The position numbers and the translations under genes were made by a program. 64,000 nt of DNA, taken from contig NZ_CAITNG010000013.1 in the NCBI RefSeq assembly GCF_903893715.1, positions 32,796 through 96,795 on the forward strand. Reading direction: 5' to 3'. The notes beneath the pieces are model-generated. The model had not been told where the DNA came from, made no database searches, and worked only from the letters and a program-made list of their open reading frames with translations. The stretch's first letter is position 1. Every line of letters begins with the position of its first letter. Positions 1-8,988 of this stretch are shown piece by piece. The stretch is from an uncultured Mucilaginibacter sp. (GTDB taxonomy: Bacteria > Bacteroidota > Bacteroidia > Sphingobacteriales > Sphingobacteriaceae).

Positions 1-108
1 ACCAAGGTGCGGAATATCCGTCTGGTTGACAGCGACCATAATATCGACTGCAAGATAGACGGCTTTGGCGCCATGGCGCTAAAATCGGAGTTTGTAAAAA
101 AAGCATAG
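1..108 (+). CDS. C-terminal end of an unidentified protein (5' truncated by window edge)
   Basis: An open frame enters from the left edge and stops at TAG 106-108, giving 35 residues that end in [13 protein letters not shown]. Codon use looks like that of the neighbouring genes and a good terminator follows 30 bp later, so this is probably the end of a real gene. I do not recognise the family from this fragment. Confidence 0.6.
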   Translation, partial: TKVRNIRLVDSDHNIDCKIDGFGAMALKSEFVKKA

Positions 109-422
109 AATAAGTAAAAAGTCAAAATTAAAAAGTCAAAAGCCTTCGGATCAACTCTGAAGGCTTTTTTGTTTGGATACTGCGATGATAGGACCGACGA
201 TAGGAAAAAAATGAAACATGATTTTCATTGAAATCTGTAAATTTTTAAAAGGGGCATTTATCAGGTGAATATCATAAGCTTGCTCATTTGTCAAACGAGA
301 AACATTAATCAATCGATTGAATAATTTTGACATTTAGATGAATAGCTGAGTATAATCTGTGATGTTAATTTGTGTCGTGTTAGGCTTATAGCAAGCTCAC
401 AAACAATTAACATTTGTATAAG
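109..422. other. Intergenic region before the START-domain gene
   Basis: Apart from the terminator at 138-170 I see no gene. The minus-strand frame over 151-333 has no recognisable domain and low-complexity composition. Near 408-416 the sequence AACATTTG differs by one base from the Bacteroidota -7 consensus TAnnTTTG, but it is too close to the next ATG to be a convincing promoter. Confidence 0.5.
138..170 (+). terminator. Rho-independent terminator
   Basis: AAAAGCCTTC and GAAGGCTTTT form a perfect 10-bp stem around an 11-nt loop, followed by a T run. It lies just after the truncated gene and should end its transcript. Confidence 0.85.
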
Positions 423-1064
423 ATGTATAGAACATTATTAGTAGCGTTAATGCTGGTGTTGAAAGCGGTGGTAGTAGCTGCTCAATGCGATTGGAAACTA
501 AGTACTGAAAGGGAAGGGATAAAGATCTATACCGGCGGGGTACCGGGTTCAACAATTAAAGCAATTAAAGTGGAAGCGATGTTCAATGCAACAGCTGCCC
601 AGTTGGTGGCACTGATCATGGATGTGAATACCTCGCCCGATTGGGTCTATCATACTAAATCGAGTAAACTTATAAAACAGGTTTCTGCGTCCGAGCTTTA
701 TTATTATTCGGAAGTGAGTTTGCCCTGGCCCGCGGCCAACAGGGATTTTGTAGCACATTTGATTGTTACACAAAATCCTGATACCAAAGTAATAACTATT
801 GACGGGCCGGCGGTAGCAGGTTTTATACCTGTAAAAGAGGGTATTGTAAGGATTATTGATTCAAAAGGCAAATGGATAATTACACCAATAGGTACCAATC
901 AGATCAAAGTTGAATATAGCATCCATGTTGATCCCGGAGGATCACTACCTTCCTGGCTGGTCAATATGTTCGCTACCGAAGGGCCGCTCAAAATTTTCGC
1001 AGGTATAAAAGTACAATTGCAAAAGTCGGCGTACAAAAACATCGAGTTTGCATTTGCCCATTAA
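423..1064 (+). CDS. Secreted START-domain (lipid-binding fold) protein
   Basis: A 213-residue protein with a signal peptide (MYRTLLVALMLVLKAVVVAAQ) followed by a single START/Bet v 1-like domain. Visible landmarks are the early WKLSTEREGIKIYTG segment, SPDWVYHTK, the SLPWPAANRDFVAH stretch characteristic of bacterial START proteins, and a C-terminal amphipathic helix around LPSWLVNMFATEGP. Such domains bind a lipid or other hydrophobic ligand in a deep cavity; the ligand here is unknown. I prefer ATG 423 to the upstream in-frame TTG at 414 because it gives a clean signal peptide. It stands alone between a terminator and a minus-strand gene. Confidence 0.82.
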   Translation: MYRTLLVALMLVLKAVVVAAQCDWKLSTEREGIKIYTGGVPGSTIKAIKVEAMFNATAAQLVALIMDVNTSPDWVYHTKSSKLIKQVSASELYYYSEVSLPWPAANRDFVAHLIVTQNPDTKVITIDGPAVAGFIPVKEGIVRIIDSKGKWIITPIGTNQIKVEYSIHVDPGGSLPSWLVNMFATEGPLKIFAGIKVQLQKSAYKNIEFAFAH

Positions 1065-1132
1065 TATTGAATATCAGTAATTTTAACTTAAATACCATCG
1101 CCGGCCCGATATTATCGTAACGGTGAAGGTTG

Positions 1133-1321
1133 TTATTCAAACTGCAATTCCCATTTATCTTCTCCGCAGTCGACTATGCGGAATATCGTTTTTTCGGTGG
1201 TTTGGCTGCCGTCTGGCGAGCTTAAGCGTACTGTTTCGTGATCGTGAAATTCTTCTGCTGCTTTAGGCACCATAATGGCGCGCATGGTATGCGGGTCGCC
1301 GGGGACTGTTAAGGTTTTCAT
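1133..1321 (-). CDS. Small conserved-looking protein of unknown function (62 aa)
   Basis: A 62-residue soluble, acidic protein beginning MKTLTVPGDPHTMRAIMVPK and ending EDKWELQFE. ATG 1321 is preferred over an upstream ATG that adds ten residues of poor composition. I do not recognise a domain. The even residue composition and lack of a competing frame make it more likely a gene than chance, but no ribosome-binding site or operon context supports it. Confidence 0.45.
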   Translation of the reverse strand: MKTLTVPGDPHTMRAIMVPKAAEEFHDHETVRLSSPDGSQTTEKTIFRIVDCGEDKWELQFE

Positions 1322-1726
1322 TGTATGGAGGTTTTGATGATAGGCTAACAATACAGATCAAAATAAGTTTCTATTGTTTTTGGCCGGGTGATTTTTGGTT
1401 CGGACAGGGTCTGTAGTCGGAGAAACAAGCATCTTCGTCCGAAGTTTGAAAATTTCGGACAGCAGGCGGACAAAGTTGAAACTTGGACACGCAGTGATTT
1501 TACTATTAAGAAAAAAAAATGCTTTTATTTTAGTAAGTGAAACTTATTTCGATAAATAAGCTTTATATAGTACGTGATCAGTAACCACTGTATCTTTTGA
1601 ACTTCAAATCGGTTTATCCACACCGTTCATAGGGTTGAAGAAAGTCAGAAAACCACGCATTTCGACAACCATCAGTATCCAATACTTTACCACAGTACAT
1701 TTTTAAAAAAAGTTCAGGAGTAAATT
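1322..1726. other. Intergenic region upstream of the GH130-GT4 operon
   Basis: No gene seen. It holds a perfect inverted repeat, CTTATTT at 1543-1549 and AAATAAG at 1554-1560 with a 4-nt centre, which could be an operator or the end of a leader. Short GCGGACA/TCGGACA repeats occur at 1395-1480. A purine-rich AGGAG near 1715, unusual in this phylum, precedes the ATG at 1727. No convincing TAnnTTTG promoter was found. Confidence 0.5.
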
Positions 1727-2767
1727 ATGATAGCAATTAAAAAAGAAGGCTTAGTGCTTTGCAAAACTGCACTTGATTTTGAAAACGAAGGCGTATTAAA
1801 CCCTGCCGCCATACGCGAAGGTGAATTTGTACACCTTTTTTACAGGGCAGTGAGCAAAGGTAACCACTCCAGCATAGGCTATTGTAAATTAGAGGGGCCT
1901 TTAACCGTTGTTGAACGATGGGATAAACCGATATTAAGTCCGGAATTTGCTTATGAATCGCAGGGGATGGAAGACGCGCGCATTGTAAAGATCGAAGACC
2001 TGTACTATCTCACTTATACTGCTTATGATGGCGTGAACGCGTTAGGGGCATTGGCAGTATCGAAAGACCTAAAACATTTTGATAAAAAAGGAATAATAGT
2101 ACCCCAGATAACCTACCACGAGTTTAGCCAACTGGCGGAATTTGATGACCCCATTAACGAAAAATATACCCGGCTTAACAATAACAGCGGGGCCAGTAAA
2201 AAGGATGGCAAAAAGATGTTGCTGTGGGATAAAAATGTGATCTTTTTTCCAAGAAAAATAAATAACAAATTATGTTTTCTGCACCGCATCAGGCCCGAAA
2301 TTCAACTTATTGTATCGACAAATAATTTTGATGAACTGACACCCGAATTTTGGCGAAACTATTTTTTAAACTTCAAAAAATTTATAGTGCTTAAACCTAA
2401 ATATGAGCACGAAGTAAGTTATATAGGAGGGGGCTGTCCCCCGATAGAGACACAATACGGATGGCTGTTGATTTACCATGGCGTACACGATAGTGTGACA
2501 GGTTATGTTTACTCGGCTTGCGCGGCATTGCTGGATCTTGCAGATCCTGTAAAAGAAATCGCCCGCCTGCCATACCCTTTATTTAAACCCGACCAGGAGT
2601 GGGAACTGAGGGGCGAAGTGAACAACGTATGTTTCCCAACAGGTACCGCCTTGTTTGACGACACACTTTATATTTACTATGGCGCTGCCGATGAGCAGAT
2701 TGCCTGTGCATCGGTGAGTTTATCGGGCTTGTTGAGAGAATTGCTGCTTAATCCAAAACCGAAATGA
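1727..2767 (+). CDS. Glycoside hydrolase/phosphorylase family 130 protein
   Basis: A 346-residue five-bladed beta-propeller enzyme of GH130. Family hallmarks are NPAAI near residue 25, the catalytic-site motif GMEDAR at 80-85 (E-D within it), and GGGCPPIETQYGWLLIYHGV around 228-248. GH130 members phosphorolyse or hydrolyse beta-1,4- or beta-1,2-mannosides; which activity applies cannot be told from the sequence alone. There is no signal peptide, so it acts in the cytoplasm, which favours a phosphorylase or oligosaccharide-processing role. The stop codon overlaps the next ATG (ATGA), so the glycosyltransferase downstream is translationally coupled and probably acts on the same glycan. Confidence 0.88.
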   Translation: MIAIKKEGLVLCKTALDFENEGVLNPAAIREGEFVHLFYRAVSKGNHSSIGYCKLEGPLTVVERWDKPILSPEFAYESQGMEDARIVKIEDLYYLTYTAYDGVNALGALAVSKDLKHFDKKGIIVPQITYHEFSQLAEFDDPINEKYTRLNNNSGASKKDGKKMLLWDKNVIFFPRKINNKLCFLHRIRPEIQLIVSTNNFDELTPEFWRNYFLNFKKFIVLKPKYEHEVSYIGGGCPPIETQYGWLLIYHGVHDSVTGYVYSACAALLDLADPVKEIARLPYPLFKPDQEWELRGEVNNVCFPTGTALFDDTLYIYYGAADEQIACASVSLSGLLRELLLNPKPK

Positions 2768-5142
2768 TCAACGAGTTTCAAACACAGCGCACGAATATTA
2801 AGCTGGTTGACGGCCGGGAAAAAGAACACCTGCATATCGTCCGGCCTAAGCGGATCAAACCCGGTGCCCGTGCCAATAAATTGCCCGGTATTTTATTCAT
2901 TACTTCCTATCCGCCACGCGAGTGTGGCATAGCCACTTATTCGCAGGATTTGATAAAGGCGCTCAACAATAAATACAGCGGTTCGTTTAATATACAAATT
3001 TGCGCGGTGGGGTCGGATGATGAGCAGCATACTTACATAAACGAAATAAAATATACCCTGAATACCGATGACCAGGATGATTTTGTAAAATTAGCCGATA
3101 ACATAGCCCGCGACCCCGGTATAGACATGGTGGTAGTTCAGCATGAATTTGGCTTTTTTCAAAAGAGCGAGGATGCTTTTCACCAATTTTTAAATTGGCT
3201 GACCAAACCCGTCATCATTGTCTTTCATACGGTGTTGCCTAAGCCAAACCAGATTTTACAACTCAACGTAAAAAAAATAGCAGCTATTGCAAGCTCTATT
3301 ATTGTGATGACCAATTCTTCCAAAAAGATACTGATCGGTGATTACGGTGTACCAAAGGAAAAGATGACCTTTATTCCGCACGGTACACACCTGGTGCCGT
3401 ATTTAAACAAAGAATTGCTCAAAATTAAATACAACCTATCGGGAAAGACGGTACTATCCACCTTTGGCCTGCTCAGCTCGGGCAAAAGTATCGAAACCAC
3501 TTTGAAAGCGCTGCCGGCAATCGTTAAAAACCATCCCGATGTATTATTCCTTATCATAGGTAAAACACACCCTACCGTGGTAAAACATGACGGTGAAAAA
3601 TACCGTAACCTGCTCGAAGAAATAGTGGAAGTGCTACATTTACAAGCACACGTGCAATTTGTCAACTCCTTTTTGCCGTTGCCCATACTTTTGGAGTATT
3701 TGCAGCTAACGGATATTTATTTGTTCACTTCGAAAAACCCGAACCAGGCGGTAAGCGGCACGTTTTCGTATGCCATGAGCAGCGGTTGCCCTGTTGTTTC
3801 GACACCAATCCCCCATGCGGTGGAAATATTAAAAGATGGTACAGGGATCATTATTGATTTTGAGAACGCGCGGCAATTGAGCAATGCGGTTATCGGCCTG
3901 TTGAACGACGAACAGTTAAGAAAAGACATCAGCTCGAATGGTTTGCACCGTATGGCATCAACCGCGTGGGAAAACGCTGCCATAGCCCATGCCACCTTGT
4001 TTGAAAAGATTGGCGGGGGCAAGATGATATTACAAAGCAATATACCCGATTTGAACCTTGACCATATAAAAAAACTGACCACCGATTTCGGTATGATCCA
4101 ATTCTCGAAGGTCAATCATCCGGATATGGAGTCGGGTTATACCTTAGATGATAATGCAAGGGCAATGGTAGCTATGTGCCAGCATTTTGAACTGATGCAT
4201 GATGATGCCGACATGATATACATCGACATCTACTTAAATTTTATAAGATATTGCCTGCAGCCCAATGGTGATTTTTTGAATTATGTAGACGAACAACAAA
4301 GATTTACCGCACAAAATTATACCACAAACCTGGAGGATTCGAACGGCAGGGCGATATGGGCGTTGGGGTATTTGCTTTCGACCGGAAAGCTGCTGCCTGC
4401 CGGATTAATTGCAACCGCCGAATTTGTTATGCAAAAGGCTTTGCTCAATGTAAATAAGATCCATTCGACACGTGCGATGGCTTTTATCATCAAAGGCCTT
4501 TACTACGCTACCTTACGGGATAACGACACCGGCCATATACCCTTGATAAAAGAACTTGCAAACCGATTGGTGCAAATGTACAGGCATGAGGCAGGCCCGC
4601 AATGGCTTTGGTTTGAAAGCTACCTTACCTACGCGAACAGTACACTGCCCGAGGCCATGCTATGTGCAGGCCTGGCCACCGGCGACCCGATTTATATGGA
4701 GATCGCGAAAACTTCGTTCGACTTTTTATTATCAAAAACGTTTACCGAAAATGGTATTAAAGTAATTTCGAACAAGGGGTGGTTGCATAAAGAAAACGAG
4801 TTTATACAAAAAACACCCGGCGGCGAGCAACCCATTGATATTGCTTACGCGATTATGGCGCTGGGTAAATTTTACGATGCGTTTAAAGATGAGGGTTACC
4901 GCAGTAAAATAAACATGGCTTTTGATTGGTTTTTGGGAAATAACCATTTGCAGCAAATTATTTATAACCCCTGCACGGGCGGATGCTATGACGGTTTGGA
5001 AGAAAACAATGTGAACCTTAACCAGGGTGCCGAGTCGACCGTTAGTTACCTGATGGCGAGATTGACTATTGAAAAGCTATTACGAACCGAACAACAAAAT
5101 ACCGGCCACATCAAAACCCGACATTTGGTTAATATCCGATAG
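2764..5142 (+). CDS. GT4 glycosyltransferase fused to an alpha-helical-barrel domain
   Basis: A 792-residue cytoplasmic protein with two parts. Residues about 40-415 are a GT-B glycosyltransferase: the PPRECGIATYSQDL loop at 50-63 and NPNQAVSGTFSYAMSSGCPVV near 328-348 are typical of family 4 retaining enzymes. Residues about 430-770 look like an (alpha/alpha)6-barrel with repeated motifs (SGYTLDDNARAM, NLEDSNGRAIWALGYLL, AESTVSYLMARLTIEKLL), resembling glycosidase-type barrels but without a family I can name. The fusion suggests that one polypeptide builds a sugar chain and binds or trims it. It overlaps the GH130 gene by 4 bp. Donor and acceptor are unknown. Confidence 0.85.
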   Translation: MINEFQTQRTNIKLVDGREKEHLHIVRPKRIKPGARANKLPGILFITSYPPRECGIATYSQDLIKALNNKYSGSFNIQICAVGSDDEQHTYINEIKYTLNTDDQDDFVKLADNIARDPGIDMVVVQHEFGFFQKSEDAFHQFLNWLTKPVIIVFHTVLPKPNQILQLNVKKIAAIASSIIVMTNSSKKILIGDYGVPKEKMTFIPHGTHLVPYLNKELLKIKYNLSGKTVLSTFGLLSSGKSIETTLKALPAIVKNHPDVLFLIIGKTHPTVVKHDGEKYRNLLEEIVEVLHLQAHVQFVNSFLPLPILLEYLQLTDIYLFTSKNPNQAVSGTFSYAMSSGCPVVSTPIPHAVEILKDGTGIIIDFENARQLSNAVIGLLNDEQLRKDISSNGLHRMASTAWENAAIAHATLFEKIGGGKMILQSNIPDLNLDHIKKLTTDFGMIQFSKVNHPDMESGYTLDDNARAMVAMCQHFELMHDDADMIYIDIYLNFIRYCLQPNGDFLNYVDEQQRFTAQNYTTNLEDSNGRAIWALGYLLSTGKLLPAGLIATAEFVMQKALLNVNKIHSTRAMAFIIKGLYYATLRDNDTGHIPLIKELANRLVQMYRHEAGPQWLWFESYLTYANSTLPEAMLCAGLATGDPIYMEIAKTSFDFLLSKTFTENGIKVISNKGWLHKENEFIQKTPGGEQPIDIAYAIMALGKFYDAFKDEGYRSKINMAFDWFLGNNHLQQIIYNPCTGGCYDGLEENNVNLNQGAESTVSYLMARLTIEKLLRTEQQNTGHIKTRHLVNIR

Positions 5143-5152
5143 TAAAAAACAG

Positions 5153-5186
5153 AAAGCTTTTAGTGTAAAGCTGAAGGCTTTTTTGT
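5153..5186 (+). terminator. Probable terminator of the GH130-GT4 operon
   Basis: AGCTTT and AAAGCT form a 6-bp stem around TAGTGT, followed by GAAGGCTTTTTTG. The sequence can also pair more widely through AAAGC/GCTTT. The T run supports termination, but the stem is weaker than others in the window. Confidence 0.5.
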
Positions 5187-5269
5187 TTTATAGGCCCGGC
5201 TGCTCAAAAAACTGCTGTGCAAACCTTTTTTATCGCGCATTGTTATTTGTATATCAACGATAAGATAAA

Positions 5270-5443
5270 ATGAATACTGATATCATGACAACAAACCCAT
5301 ACAACAATATTGTAGATGTTGCCGAATACTACCAGTTAGAGTATTGGGCAAATAAATTTGGGGTAAGCCCCGAAAGGCTAAAATCGGCCGTTAGGGCGGT
5401 TGGTGTTTCGGCCGACGCGATTGCGCTCTATTTGAAGAAATAA
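5270..5443 (+). CDS. DUF3606 small protein (57 aa)
   Basis: A 57-residue protein beginning MNTDIMTTNPYNNIVDVAEY. The pattern YWANKFGVSPERLKSAVRAVG followed by a terminal YLKK matches DUF3606, a small helical protein common in Bacteroidota and Proteobacteria, with no established function. It stands alone after the glycan operon. The internal ATG (Met6) is an alternative start. Confidence 0.8.
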   Translation: MNTDIMTTNPYNNIVDVAEYYQLEYWANKFGVSPERLKSAVRAVGVSADAIALYLKK

Positions 5444-5571
5444 AACTACGCCCTGATTGGCGTATATGCGTTTGACATTATAATTTTCAGATAACCCACG
5501 GATTTGAAATTATTTTAGTTTAATAAATATTGTACCTAAAGTGTATCTTGCCGGCATAATTTAATAGCCTG

Positions 5572-6174
5572 ATGAAAAAGTATTTTTTGGTTTTGATATG
5601 CTTGTTAAGCCTCAATAGTTTTGGGCAAAGTTTTAAAGCGAAGGTTGATACTTTCCGTAAAGGTTATATGGCCGACTTTTTAACTGACAAAAGTTCGCCG
5701 CTGAATAAAGAGGACCTGCAATTTTTGCGTTTTTACGATGCCGACAGTACTTATCGAGTTGAAGCAAAAGCGGAAATCTTGGTAAATCCTTCCCCTTTTA
5801 TCATGCCTGTGTTTGCCGGCACTGGGCGCCAATATGTCGCTTATGCGAGGTTAACATTTACTTTAAATGGAAAAGTGCAACAACTTACGGTCTATCGCAA
5901 CTTGGCATTGGCGAAAATATCGGAATACCGCGACTACTTGTTTTTGCCATTTACCGATGCCACCAATGGCAAAGACACCTATCACGGCGGCCGTTATATC
6001 GATATGCACGAAAGCGACTTTAAAACAAACAGCGTAGTGATTGATTTTAACAGATCCTATAACCCTTACTGCGCCTTTAGCGGACGGTACTCATGCCCCA
6101 AACCGCCAGACGAAAACCACCTTGATATTGCCGTTGAAGCTGGTGAAAAACTGTTTGCAGGGGAGAAAAAGTAG
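5572..6174 (+). CDS. DUF1684 secreted protein
   Basis: A 200-residue protein with a signal peptide (MKKYFLVLICLLSLNSFGQ) and a DUF1684 domain over nearly the whole mature part. The diagnostic C-terminal block NPYCAFSGRYSCPKPPDENH, with its two cysteines and ENHL, is present, as is the FLPFTDATNGKDTYHGGRYID segment. The family is widespread in Bacteroidota and Actinobacteria, and its biochemical role is not established. It is monocistronic and convergent with the esterase gene. Confidence 0.88.
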   Translation: MKKYFLVLICLLSLNSFGQSFKAKVDTFRKGYMADFLTDKSSPLNKEDLQFLRFYDADSTYRVEAKAEILVNPSPFIMPVFAGTGRQYVAYARLTFTLNGKVQQLTVYRNLALAKISEYRDYLFLPFTDATNGKDTYHGGRYIDMHESDFKTNSVVIDFNRSYNPYCAFSGRYSCPKPPDENHLDIAVEAGEKLFAGEKK

Positions 6175-6353
6175 TAATAATAAAATAAGTTGGGTGTTTG
6201 ATGCGCTTGGCATTGTAAATGGCACATGTGCTCAGCAAGCAAAGGTACAGCGTGCCAGCTTTCTTTAGTGGCTGATAGTTCATAGAAAAGACCAGAGTAA
6301 AGCCATTATAATCCCTTTAATAATAGCGGATTTTACATGAGTCGTGGCGTTTG

Positions 6354-7877
6354 TTAACGCTGGTACTTCATGAACTTATCCGCCCATTGGATGAAGTACT
6401 TTACGTTAGGGGCATCAGTATGACCGCCGTCGTGTTGGCGCCAGGCCAGTTGGCCGTCGAGCAGGCCGGTGTTTACGGGCGGCATCTTTTCGGTATGGTA
6501 ATCGTTGGATACGCCGAGGTCTTTCGCGCCAAGCAGCTTGAACACAGGGCCGGCGGCTATGGTGGCCATATAACTGCCCTGGTGGTCGAGCCATTTGGCG
6601 TCGCCTTGCTCGGGAACGCCGTAGCTGATAAAGGTAAGCCGCGGGGCGCACATGGCGATGAGTTCGTGCGAATCGACGGGTAGGTCGGCAGCGGTTTTAG
6701 CGCCAAAGGTCGCGTCGGATGCGCCGTACTTCATAAAGTTGCCCGCCATCCAATAATACTCTCCGCCGGTAAGGCTCTCCACGGCTTCGCCCCAGTTGCG
6801 GCGGTTCAATTTGGCACCACCTTCGCCCGACGAACCTACCAGCACCATACCAAAGCGCTGCTCAAAAGCCATGGTAACCAATGCTGCTTTGCCGTAGCGC
6901 GATACACCCTCTATGCCCACGTGCCTGGCATCAACCATTGGTTCAGTTTCTAAATAATCTAATCCACGTGCGGCGCCCCATGCCCAGGCGCGTAGTGCAC
7001 CCCAATCGTCGGGTTTGCGGGGTTGGCCCTTGTTTACCAGCCCAATAATGCCTTTGGTGAGGCCGGCGCCGTTATCGGCCTGGAAACTGGTTGGGTCTAT
7101 CATTACATAACCCCAGCCGGCGGCTATGAGTTGCTGTACCGTAGGCGGGTCGCCGGCAGGTCGCGGCGCGCCAAAACCAAAAGGTGAAGCTGCCGCCACC
7201 AGGGGCGCGTAAGCGGGGTAGCGCTCAAATATGGGTTTGAGTTCGGGATGGTCTTTTTCAAGCAGGTCTTTGATGGCATTATTGATCTTTTCGAGACTTT
7301 CGGCATCGGGCTGCGCAGGAGCGGGCAGGGCACTTCGGCCGAACATCATGAGCACGGGCACCGGGCCTTTGGCGTTGGCGGGCAGAACGAGCGTCATGGC
7401 GATATTGACATCGAGCAGGGGGTAGGCCGAGTTATCGACATGGCCTATCAGCTGTTTGGCGATTACAGGGGTGAAGCCAAAAAATTCACGGTCAGTAACC
7501 TTAACCGCCCAGGTTACCTTGGGCACGTTTTTGGGGATGCGTCCATATACTTCGCGCTCCATGTCTTCCACAATTTCGGGACGGCGCTGGTCCCACCACA
7601 TAGCAGGCGTGGTAACCTTTTGATCGTTTTTGAGCGTGAGCACATCGGGCAGGTTTGGGTAAGGGTTGGCCAGGGCTTCGTTATAGTTGGCATGGTTGGC
7701 ATCGGCCTCGTTACCACTCGGGCCGGGCCTGAGGGCTTTGATGCCGAGCTGGTCCATCATGTTTTTATGGTCTTGTTCGGCCGTAAAATTTACAGGTTGC
7801 GGGTATTGGGCTGTTGTGGTTTGCGCGTGGGCTTTTATAAACAAGCATGTTAAAATAACGAGGGCTATCTTTTTCAT
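6354..7877 (-). CDS. Secreted CE15-like (glucuronoyl esterase family) alpha/beta hydrolase
   Basis: A 507-residue exported hydrolase. ATG 7877 is chosen over the upstream ATG 7895 because it starts a classic signal peptide ending AHA-Q. The nucleophile elbow GVSRYGKAAL, the following SSGEGGAKLNRRNWGE segment that supplies acidic and substrate-contacting residues, and the late HDGGHTD histidine are as expected for carbohydrate esterase family 15. CE15 enzymes cut the ester between glucuronoxylan and lignin alcohols, although bacterial homologues may act on other esters. No other polysaccharide-degrading enzyme lies beside it. Numerous overlapping frames on both strands here are by-products of high GC. 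Confidence 0.82.
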   Translation of the reverse strand: MKKIALVILTCLFIKAHAQTTTAQYPQPVNFTAEQDHKNMMDQLGIKALRPGPSGNEADANHANYNEALANPYPNLPDVLTLKNDQKVTTPAMWWDQRRPEIVEDMEREVYGRIPKNVPKVTWAVKVTDREFFGFTPVIAKQLIGHVDNSAYPLLDVNIAMTLVLPANAKGPVPVLMMFGRSALPAPAQPDAESLEKINNAIKDLLEKDHPELKPIFERYPAYAPLVAAASPFGFGAPRPAGDPPTVQQLIAAGWGYVMIDPTSFQADNGAGLTKGIIGLVNKGQPRKPDDWGALRAWAWGAARGLDYLETEPMVDARHVGIEGVSRYGKAALVTMAFEQRFGMVLVGSSGEGGAKLNRRNWGEAVESLTGGEYYWMAGNFMKYGASDATFGAKTAADLPVDSHELIAMCAPRLTFISYGVPEQGDAKWLDHQGSYMATIAAGPVFKLLGAKDLGVSNDYHTEKMPPVNTGLLDGQLAWRQHDGGHTDAPNVKYFIQWADKFMKYQR

Positions 7878-8015
7878 TTGCAGGCGGTATGACAATTGGT
7901 TGAGGTAAATATCAGGTAAAAAACTTGAGATTGCAATCGATTGCTAAACTTTTTTCAGGATTGATTTACAGACAGAAGCAACGCAATAAACAAGGTTTTG
8001 CAACAGTCGCGACAT

Positions 8016-8037
8016 CATATCCTGATATGACCGTCAT
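8016..8037. promoter_or_regulatory. Possible operator upstream of usp-ackA-xfp
   Basis: Two overlapping dyads lie about 65-80 bp before the usp start: CATATC-CT-GATATG at 8016-8029 and ATGAC-C-GTCAT at 8027-8037. The arms are perfect. This would suit a dimeric regulator such as a Crp/Fnr-family protein, but that assignment is a guess. Confidence 0.35.
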
Positions 8038-8098
8038 CATTATTTAACCGGCTGAAATTCACCAGCTTTATATGCGTAAGAGCTTAAATTATATAACG

Positions 8099-8947
8099 AT
8101 GAAAACATTACTTTGCTCAACAGATTTTTCGGCCGGTGCCAATCATGCTGTTCAATATGGTTATAATTTAGCCAGGCATATCAATGCCAATGTGGTGTTG
8201 TGCAATGCCTTTATAGTTCCGTCGGAAGTTCCACAAGCCGGTATGGTTGTTTGGCCTGCCGACGATTACGATAAGATTTTAAAAGATGACGAAAAGGAGC
8301 TGAACGATCTGAAAAAAAGGCTGGAACACAGCAATACCGAGGGATTTAAGCCGGCTATCGAACTGGTGAACGAGATAGGGAGCGCAATAGAAGTTATCGT
8401 AAACACCCTCGCCGAAAAAAAGGCAGATATGGTGGTAACCGGTACACATCATCAGGGAGTGGATTTCCTGTTGTTAGGCAACCATACCAAACATTTGATC
8501 GACAATGTAAATGCCCCTTTATTGCTGGTGCCGCCCCATGTGCACATAAAAACGCCACAAAAAATAGCTTTTGCTACCGACTTTAAATTCCCGGAAAGGG
8601 ACTTGGAATTGATTTACAGCCTAATCCCCATGGCTAAGCTGTTAAAGGCGGAGATTTACATTACCCACGTGTACAACGAAAAGAACCATAAAGACAACTT
8701 TAAGGTTTGGATATCACAATTTTTGGCCGAACTGTCGGCTAAGGCAGATTATCCGTTTATATTTTCGAAAGTAATCAAAAGCGCTCACTCGGTAACCGGG
8801 TTTGAAAAGCTTTGCGCCGAAGGCGAGATGGATATGCTGGTAATGGTGCACAGGCCCCATGGTTTTTTCGAAAACCTTTTTAAAGGCAGCCACACCCAAA
8901 AAATGGCAGAACGTATCTGTATCCCCTTGTTGGTATTTCCTTCATAG
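8099..8947 (+). CDS. Universal stress protein, tandem UspA domains
   Basis: A 282-residue cytoplasmic protein made of two Usp domains. The first begins MKTLLCSTDFSAGANHAVQYG and carries a near-canonical nucleotide-binding block, VVTGTHHQGVDFLLLGNHTKHLIDNVNAPLLLVP. The second begins KIAFATDFKFPERDLELIYS and ends MAERICIPLLVFPS. ATG 8099 starts exactly at the conserved beta-strand; the frame extends nine residues further upstream but without family similarity. It leads an operon with acetate kinase (41-bp gap) and phosphoketolase, a context that suggests a role under energy or oxygen limitation. Confidence 0.88.
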   Translation: MKTLLCSTDFSAGANHAVQYGYNLARHINANVVLCNAFIVPSEVPQAGMVVWPADDYDKILKDDEKELNDLKKRLEHSNTEGFKPAIELVNEIGSAIEVIVNTLAEKKADMVVTGTHHQGVDFLLLGNHTKHLIDNVNAPLLLVPPHVHIKTPQKIAFATDFKFPERDLELIYSLIPMAKLLKAEIYITHVYNEKNHKDNFKVWISQFLAELSAKADYPFIFSKVIKSAHSVTGFEKLCAEGEMDMLVMVHRPHGFFENLFKGSHTQKMAERICIPLLVFPS

Positions 8948-8988
8948 GATATTTAGACGCCTGGTTACAATTATTAAAAGTGTTAAAC

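Noticed and set aside
6351..6683. A 110-residue plus-strand frame at the 3' end of the esterase
   Set aside because: Same reason: shadow of the minus-strand coding sequence.
7248..7853. A 201-residue plus-strand frame opposite the CE15-like esterase
   Set aside because: It is antisense to a gene with clear catalytic motifs, lacks any domain, and arises from high GC at third positions of the opposite strand.
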